DNA of 64,000 nucleotides from CAYNLK01 sp964398055 (lineage in GTDB: Bacteria; Chloroflexota; Anaerolineae; 4572-78; J111): positions 1-64,000 of the forward strand of contig CAYNLK010000024.1 of assembly GCA_964398055.1 (NCBI GenBank), in the 5' to 3' direction. The translations under genes and the position numbers were made by a program. Positions 51,521 to 60,183 of this stretch are shown here, in pieces. The stretch's first letter is position 1, and every line of letters starts with the position of its first letter. The notes under the pieces are model-generated. The model had not been told where the DNA came from, made no database searches, and was given only the letters and a program-made list of their open reading frames with translations.

Positions 51521-52192
51521 ATGTCCAACGATCGGATAGCGATAAAAGGTACAAGTAGTGGTTTAATTATCACCATAGGCAGTGGCCTGTGGTTGGGCTT
51601 GGTTGACGAGTTGGACCAGCGGTTGGGTGAGCGCGCCTCCTTTTTCAAAGGGGGGCGGGTGGCTTTACAGGTTGGCCCCCGTCAATTGACCCAGACGGAG
51701 TTGGGGGCGATTGGTGAAGTATTAGACCGTCATGGGGTGACCCTGTGGGCGGTAGACAGCGACTCGCCCGGTACCCGTGACGCGGCGGCTCAACTTGGCC
51801 TGGAGATTGGCTTACCTGACCGGTCGGTGACCACCCCAGCTGATACCACAGACACGCCGGGCGACGCAATTGTGGTTAGACGGACGTTGCGCTCCGGACA
51901 GGTGATTTACCATCCGGGTCACGTGGTGGTCATTGGAGATGTCAACCCCGGCGCAGAAATCAGGGCCGGCGGCAATGTGGTAGTCTGGGGCCGGCTCCGG
52001 GGTGCAGTCTATGCCGGTAGCGGCGATGATGGCGATAATGCGGTTGTGTGTGCGTTGCAATTATCACCCACGCAATTGCGAATCGGCAACTACATTGCTC
52101 GCTCGCCGAATGAGGAGACCGGGCAGGAGGTAGGGCCGGAGATGGCTTCGGTCCAAAATAACCAGATTGTGGCCGAATCCTGGAAGGGTTAA
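51521..52192 (+). CDS. minC: Septum site-determining protein MinC
   Basis: MinC blocks FtsZ assembly away from midcell. The C-terminal beta-helix domain (about 115-215) has the typical RTLRSGQVIYHPGHVVVIGDVNPGAEIRAGGN pattern in outline and GRLRGAVYAG. The N-terminal domain (1-100) is the less conserved FtsZ-binding part. No strong ribosome site is seen, and the gene follows the paired-dyad promoter by about 40 bp. minD starts 80 bp downstream. Confidence 0.9.
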   Translation: MSNDRIAIKGTSSGLIITIGSGLWLGLVDELDQRLGERASFFKGGRVALQVGPRQLTQTELGAIGEVLDRHGVTLWAVDSDSPGTRDAAAQLGLEIGLPDRSVTTPADTTDTPGDAIVVRRTLRSGQVIYHPGHVVVIGDVNPGAEIRAGGNVVVWGRLRGAVYAGSGDDGDNAVVCALQLSPTQLRIGNYIARSPNEETGQEVGPEMASVQNNQIVAESWKG

Positions 52193-52271
52193 TCAGCAAT
52201 GTTGGCTGACCCTATTTCCATAGCCCCGCTAGCTGTAGTAAAATTTGGCGATGATCATCGTTCATTGATAA

Positions 52272-53087
52272 ATGAAAAAGTTGGGTACAGACATGAGCGC
52301 AGTCGTAATAACTGTTACCTCGGGTAAGGGCGGGGTTGGCAAAACCACTGCGACCGCCAATTTAGGGGCAGCCCTGGCGGCCCAGGGCAACAAGGTGGTG
52401 GCCATTGACGCCGACATTGGTTTGCGCAATCTCGATGTGGTCATGGGGCTGGAAAACCGGATCGTGTATGATCTGGTGGATATTGTTGAAGGCACCTGCC
52501 GCTTACGCCAGGCGATGATTCGAGATAAACAGTTGCCCGAACTTTTTTTGATTCCGGCGGCGCAATCCCGCGATAAGACCGCGGTCACTCCCGGCGATAT
52601 GATTGAGTTAACTAATCAACTCCGTAGTGAATTTGACTACATCCTGATTGACTCGCCGGCCGGAATTGAGCAGGGTTTCAAGAATGCCCTGGCTCCGGCC
52701 GATCGAGTTCTGATTGTGACCACGCCGGAAGTGTCGGCGGTGCGTGATGCGGACCGGATTATTGGCCTGATTGAGGCCGAAGAGAAGGGGCCAGGCGATC
52801 TGATTTTGAACCGGTTGCGGATCGATATGGTCAAACGGGGTGATATGCTCAATACCGGCGATGTGATCGATATTCTGGCTATCAACCTGATCGGTATCGT
52901 GCCGGATGATGAGTCAATTGTAGTATCGACCAATCGAGGCCGGCCGGCGGTACTGGAAAATGGTTCAATGGCTGGTCAAGCCTTCAGAAATATTGCCGAT
53001 CGCTTGATGGGCAAAGATATCCCGTTTATGAATCTTGAAGTCAACGATTCATTTATCAAACGGTTGTCAAAGTTATTCAAAGGGTGA
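52272..53087 (+). CDS. minD: Septum site-determining ATPase MinD
   Basis: The deviant Walker A GKGGVGKTT (about 18-26) with signature Lys, the switch I region and DSPAGIEQGF (about 126-135) identify MinD. The C-terminal membrane-targeting helix is FIKRLSKLFKG, amphipathic and basic. It recruits MinC and is released by MinE. The start may be ATG 52272 or ATG 52293 (MSAVVITV), and the latter fits the usual MinD N-terminus. minE follows after 27 bp. Confidence 0.93.
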   Translation: MKKLGTDMSAVVITVTSGKGGVGKTTATANLGAALAAQGNKVVAIDADIGLRNLDVVMGLENRIVYDLVDIVEGTCRLRQAMIRDKQLPELFLIPAAQSRDKTAVTPGDMIELTNQLRSEFDYILIDSPAGIEQGFKNALAPADRVLIVTTPEVSAVRDADRIIGLIEAEEKGPGDLILNRLRIDMVKRGDMLNTGDVIDILAINLIGIVPDDESIVVSTNRGRPAVLENGSMAGQAFRNIADRLMGKDIPFMNLEVNDSFIKRLSKLFKG

Positions 53088-53114
53088 GTGGCAACCCCAT
53101 TTTGAGGAAATCGA

Positions 53115-53375
53115 ATGAATATCTTCAATCGATTACTAGGTCGCCGGGAACCGTCCAGTCGTGAGGTCGCTAAGGATCGATTACAACTGGTTTTGGTGCA
53201 AGATCGGGTTAATCTTTCACCTGACAAGATGACCGAATTAAAGGATGAGTTGATTAAGATTATTTCCAAGTATGTTGAAATTGATCAGGATGGGATTAAT
53301 ATTTCATTAACCAAGAGCGGACGTCGGAGTCGCCTGACGGCCGATATTCCGATTGTTGGGGCCCGTCATAAATAA
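53115..53375 (+). CDS. minE: Cell division topological specificity factor MinE
   Basis: The 86-residue protein has an N-terminal amphipathic segment (MNIFNRLLGRR) for membrane contact, the anti-MinCD segment VAKDRLQLVLVQDRV (about 18-33) and the C-terminal topological domain including ELIKIISKYVEID. MinE triggers MinD ATP hydrolysis, driving oscillation or gradient formation. The position after minD and length are typical. TTGAGGA gives a plausible ribosome site. Confidence 0.92.
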   Translation: MNIFNRLLGRREPSSREVAKDRLQLVLVQDRVNLSPDKMTELKDELIKIISKYVEIDQDGINISLTKSGRRSRLTADIPIVGARHK

Positions 53376-53397
53376 ATGAGCATTGTTTGAGTAGACG

Positions 53398-54498
53398 ATG
53401 GATCGTAGAATCTGGCGGCAATTTGATCTGGTGTTAGTGGGTCTTGTCGCATTATTAATTCTATATGGCGTCATTATGATTTTTAGCGCCAACCAGAATC
53501 AGGCAGACCTGAAAGAGTTGTGGCGGTCTCAGTTGACCCGGGCCGTCATTGGTTTGGGCATTATGGTTTTGGTCGCGGCTTTTGATTATCGCTATTACGC
53601 CTCACTCTATAAAATGCTGTATGTGGTGATGCTGGTCTTCTTGGGAACGCTGTTCATTGCCGCCGAATTAACCGCCGGCACCCTGCGCTGGCTGGACTTC
53701 CGTCTGTTCCCGGTGCAGCCAAGTGAGATTGCCAAAATAGTGATCATTATTGTTACCGCCAAAATTCTGGCCGACCGTGACGGCGAAATGAATAAGCTGC
53801 GCAACCTGTTGTTGTCGTTGCTGGTTATTGTGCCGCCAATGGTCCTCATCTATATGCAGCCGGACTTGGGCACAACCGTTATTATTGGCGTGGTCTGGTT
53901 GATTATGGCTTTGGCCGGGGGGATTCACCTGTTTCACCTGGGGTTGCTGGGCTTGCTGGCGCTGCTGGCCAGCCCGGTAATCTGGCTGACGATGGCCGAT
54001 TATCAGCGTAGCCGGATGCTGCTGTTTTTAGACCCCCAAAGCGATCCGGACTCGTATTATAACATTCAACAAGCCCTGATCAGCATTGGCTCTGGCGGCA
54101 CTTTGGGCAAAGGCTTCAGCATCGGCACGCAGAATCAACTACACTTTTTGCGGGTTCGCCATACCGACTTCATTTTTTCGGTCATTGGCGAGGAGTTAGG
54201 GCTGCTGGGAGCTTTATTGCTGTTTGTGTTGATTATATTCTTGATTTGGCGCATCATGCGGGCGGCTGATTTAACCGGCGATCCCTTTGGCCGCCTTATT
54301 GTGGTGGGCGTGGCCAGCCTCATTTTTTTCCAATCTTTTGTGAATCTGGGCGTTAACCTGGGGTTGCTGCCGGTTACGGGTACCCCGTTACCCTTTGTCA
54401 GCTATGGCGGCAGCTCCCTGACCGCGTTTTTGGTTGCTATTGGTCTGGTGCAAAGTGTCCTCATGCGCCATAAAGTGCTGGATTTTGAGGAAGTCTAA
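53398..54498 (+). CDS. rodA: SEDS-family peptidoglycan glycosyltransferase RodA
   Basis: Ten hydrophobic segments and the SEDS motifs are visible: RWLDFRLFPVQPSEIAKI near residue 97-114, the QPDLGT segment with the essential Asp (about 156), GTLGKGFSIGTQNQLHFLRVRHTDFIFSVIGEELGLLG in outline at about 230-268, and GVNLGLLPVTGTPLPFVSYGGSS near the end. RodA polymerises glycan strands with PBP2, encoded three genes upstream on the other side of the min genes. The short length (366) is usual for RodA rather than FtsW. Confidence 0.93.
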   Translation: MDRRIWRQFDLVLVGLVALLILYGVIMIFSANQNQADLKELWRSQLTRAVIGLGIMVLVAAFDYRYYASLYKMLYVVMLVFLGTLFIAAELTAGTLRWLDFRLFPVQPSEIAKIVIIIVTAKILADRDGEMNKLRNLLLSLLVIVPPMVLIYMQPDLGTTVIIGVVWLIMALAGGIHLFHLGLLGLLALLASPVIWLTMADYQRSRMLLFLDPQSDPDSYYNIQQALISIGSGGTLGKGFSIGTQNQLHFLRVRHTDFIFSVIGEELGLLGALLLFVLIIFLIWRIMRAADLTGDPFGRLIVVGVASLIFFQSFVNLGVNLGLLPVTGTPLPFVSYGGSSLTAFLVAIGLVQSVLMRHKVLDFEEV

Positions 54499-54527
54499 CC
54501 AGGCGAGGTGACCCCATTAAAATACGA

Positions 54528-55001
54528 TTGCAATCACTGGCAGAGAAGGTACAGCAGCGCTGGGGTAGTTGGCTGATTCCTATTTTTGCAGCCTTAGCCT
54601 TGATTATGGCTCTGGTGGCCATCGCCAGGTTGGTGTTTCTATCGGGAGCTGTGGAACTCACCAGCAACCAGTTTGGCACCCAAACCCAAGTTTGGGTGAT
54701 TTTTATCTTCAATGCCGTCTTTGCCGTCGGCTTTGCTGGCAGCGCCTATGGTCTGTGGGGACGCCGGGGTTGGGGTCGAGTCTTGTTTCTGTGGGTCATC
54801 GGGGCCTGGTCTGTCTTTAATCTGGTGGCCTTATTTATGACCGCTGAGCGCTATGCCACCTCGGAATTTGTCATCGATCTGCTGCGTTTGGTTGTCGGCT
54901 TGTTGGTCTCACTCTGGTATTTCAATATCCCCCGCATCAAAGCTCTTTTTCAGCCTAATTCAGCGGAGCAACTCGCAACTGAAGGTTATGAGTCTCAATG
55001 A
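54528..55001 (+). CDS. Membrane protein of unknown function with four hydrophobic segments
   Basis: The protein has hydrophobic segments at about 15-37, 55-80, 85-107 and 120-140, and I recognise no family. The first standard start is TTG 54528, 17 bp after GAGGTG (54505-54510). An in-frame ATT at 54516 is only 5 bp from that site and would give the natural-looking N-terminus MKIRLQSLAEK, so ATT initiation is possible here as in mreD. The stop overlaps the gltX start by 4 bp, so the two are translationally coupled. Confidence 0.75.
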   Translation: MQSLAEKVQQRWGSWLIPIFAALALIMALVAIARLVFLSGAVELTSNQFGTQTQVWVIFIFNAVFAVGFAGSAYGLWGRRGWGRVLFLWVIGAWSVFNLVALFMTAERYATSEFVIDLLRLVVGLLVSLWYFNIPRIKALFQPNSAEQLATEGYESQ

Positions 55002-56488
55002 CCACCATCACTCAACCTGTCCGAGTGCGTTATGCGCCCAGCCCAACCGGTGACTTCCATGTGGGCGGGGCGCGGACGGCCCTATTTAATTATCTTTTTG
55101 CCCGCCACTACGGCGGCAAATTTATTTTGCGGATTGAAGATACCGATCAAAAGCGCTACAACCCCCAGGCCTTGCAATGGCTGTTGGCCGGGCTGCGCTA
55201 TCTGCAGTTGGATTGGGATGAAGGACCGGAAGTTGGTGGTCCTTATGGTCCTTACGTTCAAACTGAGCGTCTTGACCTCTACCAAGATTACTGCCAGCAG
55301 TTGCTCGAGGCCGGACACGCCTATCGCTGCTTCTGCACGCCGGAACGGCTGGAGGCGCTGCGCCAGGAACGTGAGCGAAATAATGACCCTACCACCGGCT
55401 ACGATCGCTTTTGCCGTAACCTTGATCCCGACGAAGCCGCGGCCCGGGCCAGGCGCGGTGAAAGTCATGTTGTTCGGGCCAGGTTGCCCCTTACGGGTGA
55501 GCTTACCATGCACGATGTTATTCGCGGCGACATCACCGTGCAAAATGCCCTGCTCCAAGACGCGGTATTGATGAAGTCGGATGGTATTCCCACGTACCAC
55601 CTGGCCAATGTGATCGATGATCACCTCATGGCCATCACCCACATTCTCCGGGGCGATGAGTGGGTCAACAGCCTGCCTCTCCATATCCATCTCTATAACG
55701 CCTTTGGCTGGTCGCCGCCGGTAATGGCTCACCTGCCGCTGATTCTCAACCCCTCCGGTCAGGGCAAAATGAGCAAACGAGAGGGTCGCGCCCCTGATGG
55801 GCGGCTCTTGCCTGTTTTTGTGCGGACTTTTCAAGAACTGGGGTACTTACCCGAGGCTATGGTCAACTACCTGGCTTTGCTGGGCTGGAGTTACGACGAC
55901 AAGACTGAATTGATGACCAGAGCGGAACTGATCGAGCGCTTCAGCCTGGAACGGGTGAACGCCTCGCCGGCGGCCTGGAATTATGAAAAACTGGATCACT
56001 TTAACGGCCATTACATTCGCCAACTGTCGGTTGAGGATTTAACCGACCGGTTACTACCCTACCTGGCGGCAGCCGGCCTGCCGGCCGACCGGGCCAGGCT
56101 GCTCCAGATCACCCCGTTGATCCAGGAACGAATTACCAAACTCAGCGAAGCCCCCGAAAAGGTCGATTTTTTCTTTGTCGACGAGTTGCCTCCTTACGAT
56201 CCGGCCCAACTGATCCCCAAGAAAGGGGACGCGACCCTGGCCTCGACCGTGTTGCAGCGAGCCTGGCAAACGCTGCAAACCGTTGACTTCAACCACGACG
56301 CCCTGGATGTTGCCCTGCGGGCCGCCGCTGCCGAGTTGGGCCTCAACGCCGGGCAGATGTTCCAACCGATTCGGGTGGCCGTGTGTGGTCGCATGGTGGC
56401 CCCGCCGCTCTTTGAAACGTTGGTGGTATTGGGCCGGGAGACGGTCTTAAAACGAATCGAGCAGGCCATTGCCAGGCTGCAAGGTTGA
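54998..56488 (+). CDS. gltX: Glutamyl-tRNA synthetase
   Basis: GltX charges tRNA-Glu. The class I HIGH motif is present as HVGG in PSPTGDFHVGGARTALFNYLF, and KMSKR as GKMSKREG (about 253-260). GGKFILRIEDTDQKR confirms the glutamyl specificity. The anticodon-binding domain lies at about 340-490. It is coupled to the upstream membrane protein. Because glnS is also encoded in this window, this enzyme is expected to be a discriminating one that does not need to charge tRNA-Gln. Confidence 0.94.
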   Translation: MTTITQPVRVRYAPSPTGDFHVGGARTALFNYLFARHYGGKFILRIEDTDQKRYNPQALQWLLAGLRYLQLDWDEGPEVGGPYGPYVQTERLDLYQDYCQQLLEAGHAYRCFCTPERLEALRQERERNNDPTTGYDRFCRNLDPDEAAARARRGESHVVRARLPLTGELTMHDVIRGDITVQNALLQDAVLMKSDGIPTYHLANVIDDHLMAITHILRGDEWVNSLPLHIHLYNAFGWSPPVMAHLPLILNPSGQGKMSKREGRAPDGRLLPVFVRTFQELGYLPEAMVNYLALLGWSYDDKTELMTRAELIERFSLERVNASPAAWNYEKLDHFNGHYIRQLSVEDLTDRLLPYLAAAGLPADRARLLQITPLIQERITKLSEAPEKVDFFFVDELPPYDPAQLIPKKGDATLASTVLQRAWQTLQTVDFNHDALDVALRAAAAELGLNAGQMFQPIRVAVCGRMVAPPLFETLVVLGRETVLKRIEQAIARLQG

Positions 56489-56609
56489 GTTTGGTTTTTG
56501 GTAGCTTGGCTGGTATGATTTTTCTACGTATTTTATGATGGTGAGAGTATAAGAAGGGGTAGAGGTTGTCTGGCCCTACTTGTTTTAAGGATGAAGAAAG
56601 GATGGGACT

Positions 56610-57401
56610 GTGATCGATATCGAAGCAAAAGAATTCGATTCGGCGCCGGCAGTTGAAGCTGCGGGCAAGGATGATAGCTCCCCGGCTGCGGTGGATGAAA
56701 AACGAGCCGGCGGGCAAAATGGCTGGGTCCTCTTTATCATTGGGATTCTGGTGGGTGGGCTGGCCGGTTTTTTCTTGTACCCGCTGCTGATCCCTGAATC
56801 AGATACGGCTCCGCTGGCTAATGTGGTCGATTCCGGGCAGATCAACAAACCCGATGCCCAGCAAACCATTATGCTGGCGGTGGCGGATGGTTCCCGCCAC
56901 TTTCAGGGTGATCCCAGCGCCCCTATCACCCTGATCGAGTTTGCCGATTTCAATTGCGGCTATTGCGGTAAATGGACCACCGAGACTTTACCCCGGCTTG
57001 ATGAAAAGTATATCCAAACCGGCAAAATGCGGATGGCTTATGTTCACTACCCCATTTTGGGCACCGACTCGATGACGGCAGCCCAGGCAACCGAATGTGC
57101 GGCTCAACAAGACACTTTTTGGGACTATCACAATATTTTGTATGCCAACCAGGGCATCGGCTTTAGCCCGACCAATCTGACCAAACTGGCCGGGGATATC
57201 GGCCTGGATACGAAGCTATTTCAAGAGTGCCTGGCCAACTTTACCGATATGTCTATGTTGGAAAACGATATTCGTCTGGCTCGCATCATGGGGGTGCGCG
57301 GCACACCCGCCTTTTTGATCAACGGCATCCCCCTGGCCGGGGCTTACCCTTATGAGGATTTTGAACGGATTATCGAAGGGATTTTGGCCGGGGAGTTCTA
57401 A
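56610..57401 (+). CDS. Membrane-anchored DsbA-like thioredoxin-fold protein
   Basis: An acidic cytoplasmic N-terminus (1-38) is followed by a membrane anchor (about 42-65) and a DsbA/DSBA-like domain (about 90-263) with the active site FNCGYCGKW (CxxC at about residues 115-118) and the cis-Pro loop RGTPAFLINGI (about 229-239). It should form or rearrange disulfides outside the membrane. The GTG start has AAAGGA 7 bp upstream. It sits alone between gltX and a terminator, with no DsbB/VKOR partner next to it. Confidence 0.88.
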   Translation: MIDIEAKEFDSAPAVEAAGKDDSSPAAVDEKRAGGQNGWVLFIIGILVGGLAGFFLYPLLIPESDTAPLANVVDSGQINKPDAQQTIMLAVADGSRHFQGDPSAPITLIEFADFNCGYCGKWTTETLPRLDEKYIQTGKMRMAYVHYPILGTDSMTAAQATECAAQQDTFWDYHNILYANQGIGFSPTNLTKLAGDIGLDTKLFQECLANFTDMSMLENDIRLARIMGVRGTPAFLINGIPLAGAYPYEDFERIIEGILAGEF

Positions 57402-57424
57402 AAACCCCCAATTTTTGGGGTTTT
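57401..57424 (+). terminator. Terminator after the DsbA-like gene
   Basis: AAAACCCC and GGGGTTTT enclose a short loop, with the stop codon at its left edge. Confidence 0.7.
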
Positions 57425-57474
57425 CACTGTTGGGTTTTGGGTTATAATGTGATCAAGCTCTTCGATTGTTCCAG

Positions 57475-57503
57475 TTGACAAACTCATCTTCGTAGTATAT
57501 GAT
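57475..57503 (+). promoter_or_regulatory. Strong promoter of the Flp pilin gene
   Basis: A perfect TTGACA (57475-57480) and TATGAT (57498-57503) are 17 bp apart, followed by an ideal AAAGGAGGT (57528-57536) ribosome site. The strength fits a highly made structural protein. Confidence 0.8.
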
Positions 57504-57543
57504 GTTTTTAGTTTGAAAATTCTAACGAAAGGAGGTAAATACC

Positions 57544-57690
57544 ATGTTGTTTCTGCCCCGTGAAGAAGGTCAAGGTTTGGTAGAATACGCGTTGATCCTG
57601 GTTCTGGTCGCTATCGTTGTGATTGCCATTCTCCTGCTGCTTGGCCCGGTCGTTGGTAACGTCTTCAGCAACATTGTTGGTAACCTGTAA
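57544..57690 (+). CDS. Flp/Fap-type IVb pilin subunit
   Basis: This 48-residue protein has the Flp pattern: a short leader MLFLPREEG ending in Gly, then Q-GLVEYALILVLVAIVVIAIL, with the conserved Glu five residues after the cut and Tyr next to it, a hydrophobic helix, and a short VVGNVFSNIVGNL tail. Flp pilins are cut by a prepilin peptidase (TadV/CpaA) and assembled by the Tad system. No tad, cpa or peptidase gene is nearby, so it is an orphan gene. A strong promoter, ribosome site and terminator make it a clean monocistron. It resembles the Chloroflexota class of one-gene pilins. Confidence 0.85.
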   Translation: MLFLPREEGQGLVEYALILVLVAIVVIAILLLLGPVVGNVFSNIVGNL

Positions 57691-57729
57691 ACCTTTTTAT
57701 TCTTTAGTACTTCATAGCCTATTTATTAA

Positions 57730-57755
57730 AAAAGCCACCCTCTGCGGTGGCTTTT
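57730..57755 (+). terminator. Terminator of the Flp pilin gene
   Basis: AAAAGCCACC (57730-57739) pairs with GGTGGCTTTT (57746-57755), with T-rich sequence following. Confidence 0.85.
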
Positions 57756-57846
57756 GTCTTTTCTCCTTCCTCAAAATTCAACAGTTGAGCCGTCCGTAAA
57801 GGCATAGGGATACCTTTGCTACGGTCAAAAATTGGATCCGCTGAGT

Positions 57847-59892
57847 CTACTCGTTTAAGAGTGCCGCCAGGGTCTCAACCGTGGTAACCGGTTGTTGGCA
57901 GGTGAAATTCTGGCAAACGTAAACGGTAGCCTGATCGTTTCGAGCGGGCCGGTTATGTGCTAATTCGGGATGACTGGCCGCCTCATCTTCACCGGTAACG
58001 GCCACCACTTGATTGGGCCGGTACGGTTGTTGTACCACCCGCAGCAGCGCGGTGGTGTCTGCTGCGCCCAACTGGCCGATGAGGGCGATCTCCCGGGGTG
58101 AGGCGAGGGCAAACTCCAGCGCGCCCAGCCAGTGGGCAAAGGCAGCCGGGTATTGGGCCAGCACTTGTTGCAGGGAAGCCAGGGCCTCGATGGCCGGAGT
58201 CTCATACCTGGCCCGGCCGGTGTAGGCTGCCAACAGCAGCAGGGTTCGGACCGCCATGCTGTTGCCGCTTGGGCTGGCATTGTCTTGTAAGCTTTTGGGC
58301 CGGGTGACCAGAATCTCGTGGTCATCGGCTGTGTCAAAAAAGCCGCCGGCCTGCTGGTCGGAGAAATGCTCCAGGACCACATCCATCAGCTCTTGGGCGG
58401 CCTGAAACCAGCGCGGCTCAAAGGTAGTTTGATACAGGGCCAGCAGTCCATCGGCGTAAAAAGCATAATCCTCCAGATAGCCCATCAACTTGGCCTGGCC
58501 CGGTTCGGCTTTCCAGGTACGAAACAGGCGGCCATCTTGCCTCAGCGTGGTCAAAATGAACTCGGCGTTGCGCGTAGCAACCTCAATGTAGTCTGGTCGC
58601 TCGAGCATCCGGCCGGCTTCGGCCAGGGCGGCCAGCATCAACCCATTCCAGGCGGTGATAATTTTTTCGTCCCGGCTGGGCTTGATGCGCTTTTCCCGGG
58701 CCTCGAATAATCTGGCCCGACCTTTGGTCAGAATATCGTTCAAAGTATCCAATCCCAAATTCAAGGTCTCGGCCACCTGTTCGAGTGGTTGAGGCAGGTT
58801 CAAAATTGACTTGCCTTCAAAATTGCCGCCCGGTTTGACATCGTAGGCGGTGCAGAAGATATCGCCTTCAGCGTCCCCCAGAATTGCCCTGATCTCAGCC
58901 GGCGTCCACAGGAAGAACTTACCTTCTTCACCCTCACTATCGGCATCTTGGGTAGAGTAAAAACCGCCGGCGGGATCGGTCATTTCCCTGACTACATAAT
59001 CAAGGGTTTCGGTCACTATCCGGCGATAGAATGGGTTTCCGGTTAGTTGGTAGGTGTGCAGATAAAGCCGGGCCAGCAGGGCATTGTCATACAGCATCTT
59101 TTCAAAGTGGGGCACCAGCCAGACTCGATCAACGGAATAGCGATGAAAGCCCCCGCCTAGCTGGTCATACATACCGCCGTGAGCCATCTTCTGCAAGGTG
59201 CGTTCAACCATCTCCAGTACATTTTGACGCCGGTTGCGGTAGTAGGCCCGTAGTAAAAAATCATAGGTCATCGGTTGGGGAAATTTGGGCGCGCTGCCAA
59301 AACCGCCATGCGCCTGGTCAAAGGTGCGGGCTAAATTTGAGATGGCCAGCTCCGGTACGGCCGGATCCAAGGAACCGGCCGATTGCAAGGGAATAGCCGT
59401 TTTCATGCGGGCGAGCAGAGTGGTTCCATTTTTGGTAATATCTTCCTGGCGATGATGATAAGCCTGGGCCACGCTCTGCAAAACCTGTTGAAAACTGGGC
59501 ATACCGTAGCGCGGCGTAGGCGGAAAATAAGTGCCGCCATAGAAAGGTACCCCTGCCGGAGTCAGAAAAACGCTCATAGGCCAGCCGCCCTGACCGGTCA
59601 GGGCGACCACGGCGTCCATATAAATCGTGTCCAGGTCAGGCCGTTCTTCCCGATCCACCTTAATGTTGATAAAATGCTCGTTCATGAACCTGGCGGTTTG
59701 CTCGTTCTCAAAACTCTCATGCTCCATTACGTGGCACCAGTGGCAAGCCGAGTAGCCGATGCTCAAAAAAATTGGCTTGTCTTCGGCGCTGGCCCGGGCC
59801 AGCGCTTCTTCACCCCACGGGTACCAGTCGACCGGATTGTTGGCGTGCTGCAACAGATAGGGACTGCTCTCCTGCGCCAGTCTGTTCGGCAT
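57847..59892 (-). CDS. YyaL/SSP411-like protein with thioredoxin domain and six-hairpin domain
   Basis: The N-terminal DUF255 thioredoxin-like domain (about 1-160) starts with the family signature SSPYLLQHANNPVDWYPW and has the CHWCH motif (about residues 50-54). The rest is an alpha/alpha six-hairpin glycosidase-like domain (about 190-600) with GGMYDQLGGGFHRYSVD and PHFEKMLYDNALL. The molecular role is unknown, though the family is found in all domains of life. It starts with a good AAGGAGA 8 bp upstream. It is alone on its strand, and a MITE lies upstream. Confidence 0.88.
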   Translation of the reverse strand: MPNRLAQESSPYLLQHANNPVDWYPWGEEALARASAEDKPIFLSIGYSACHWCHVMEHESFENEQTARFMNEHFINIKVDREERPDLDTIYMDAVVALTGQGGWPMSVFLTPAGVPFYGGTYFPPTPRYGMPSFQQVLQSVAQAYHHRQEDITKNGTTLLARMKTAIPLQSAGSLDPAVPELAISNLARTFDQAHGGFGSAPKFPQPMTYDFLLRAYYRNRRQNVLEMVERTLQKMAHGGMYDQLGGGFHRYSVDRVWLVPHFEKMLYDNALLARLYLHTYQLTGNPFYRRIVTETLDYVVREMTDPAGGFYSTQDADSEGEEGKFFLWTPAEIRAILGDAEGDIFCTAYDVKPGGNFEGKSILNLPQPLEQVAETLNLGLDTLNDILTKGRARLFEAREKRIKPSRDEKIITAWNGLMLAALAEAGRMLERPDYIEVATRNAEFILTTLRQDGRLFRTWKAEPGQAKLMGYLEDYAFYADGLLALYQTTFEPRWFQAAQELMDVVLEHFSDQQAGGFFDTADDHEILVTRPKSLQDNASPSGNSMAVRTLLLLAAYTGRARYETPAIEALASLQQVLAQYPAAFAHWLGALEFALASPREIALIGQLGAADTTALLRVVQQPYRPNQVVAVTGEDEAASHPELAHNRPARNDQATVYVCQNFTCQQPVTTVETLAALLNE

Positions 59893-60000
59893 AAATCTCT
59901 CCTTTTTTATAAAAACTCTTATAAAAATTATACCGGCTTAACCCCAAAAGGTAAAGCGCGCCTGGTTACTTGAACCTTTGCCCATTTCAGGGTATACTCA

Positions 60001-60141
60001 GAGGGTGTCTAAAAATTCTTTATTAACCACGAAGAACACGAAGGAACACTAAGAAAAAGGCTAAAAACTTCGTGTTTGTTTGTGTCCTTCGTGGATTTTA
60101 CCCTCCTCGAACCGAGATTTTACCAATTCTTAGACAGCCTC
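60001..60141. mobile_element. MITE-like element with 3-bp target duplication
   Basis: The ends are inverted: GAGGGTGTCTAAAAATT on the left and AATTCTTAGACAGCCTC on the right. The interior has a second palindrome, CCACGAAG (60027-60034) facing CTTCGTGG (60087-60094). It is bounded by TCA on both sides (59998-60000 and 60142-60144). The right end lies 43 bp before the next gene. It encodes nothing convincing; a longer frame beginning at 60076 runs into it but is probably spurious there. Confidence 0.7.
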
Positions 60142-60183
60142 TCAGCAGATGAACTCAGCCAAGGTCACACCAGCCGAGGGGAT

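Noticed and set aside
59383..59973. A 196-codon plus-strand frame over the start of the YyaL gene
   Set aside because: It is antisense to the highly conserved DUF255 domain and has no features of its own.
60076..60183. An N-terminal extension of the DUF4177-like gene
   Set aside because: It overlaps the end of the MITE, has no ribosome site, and the family pattern begins at 60184.
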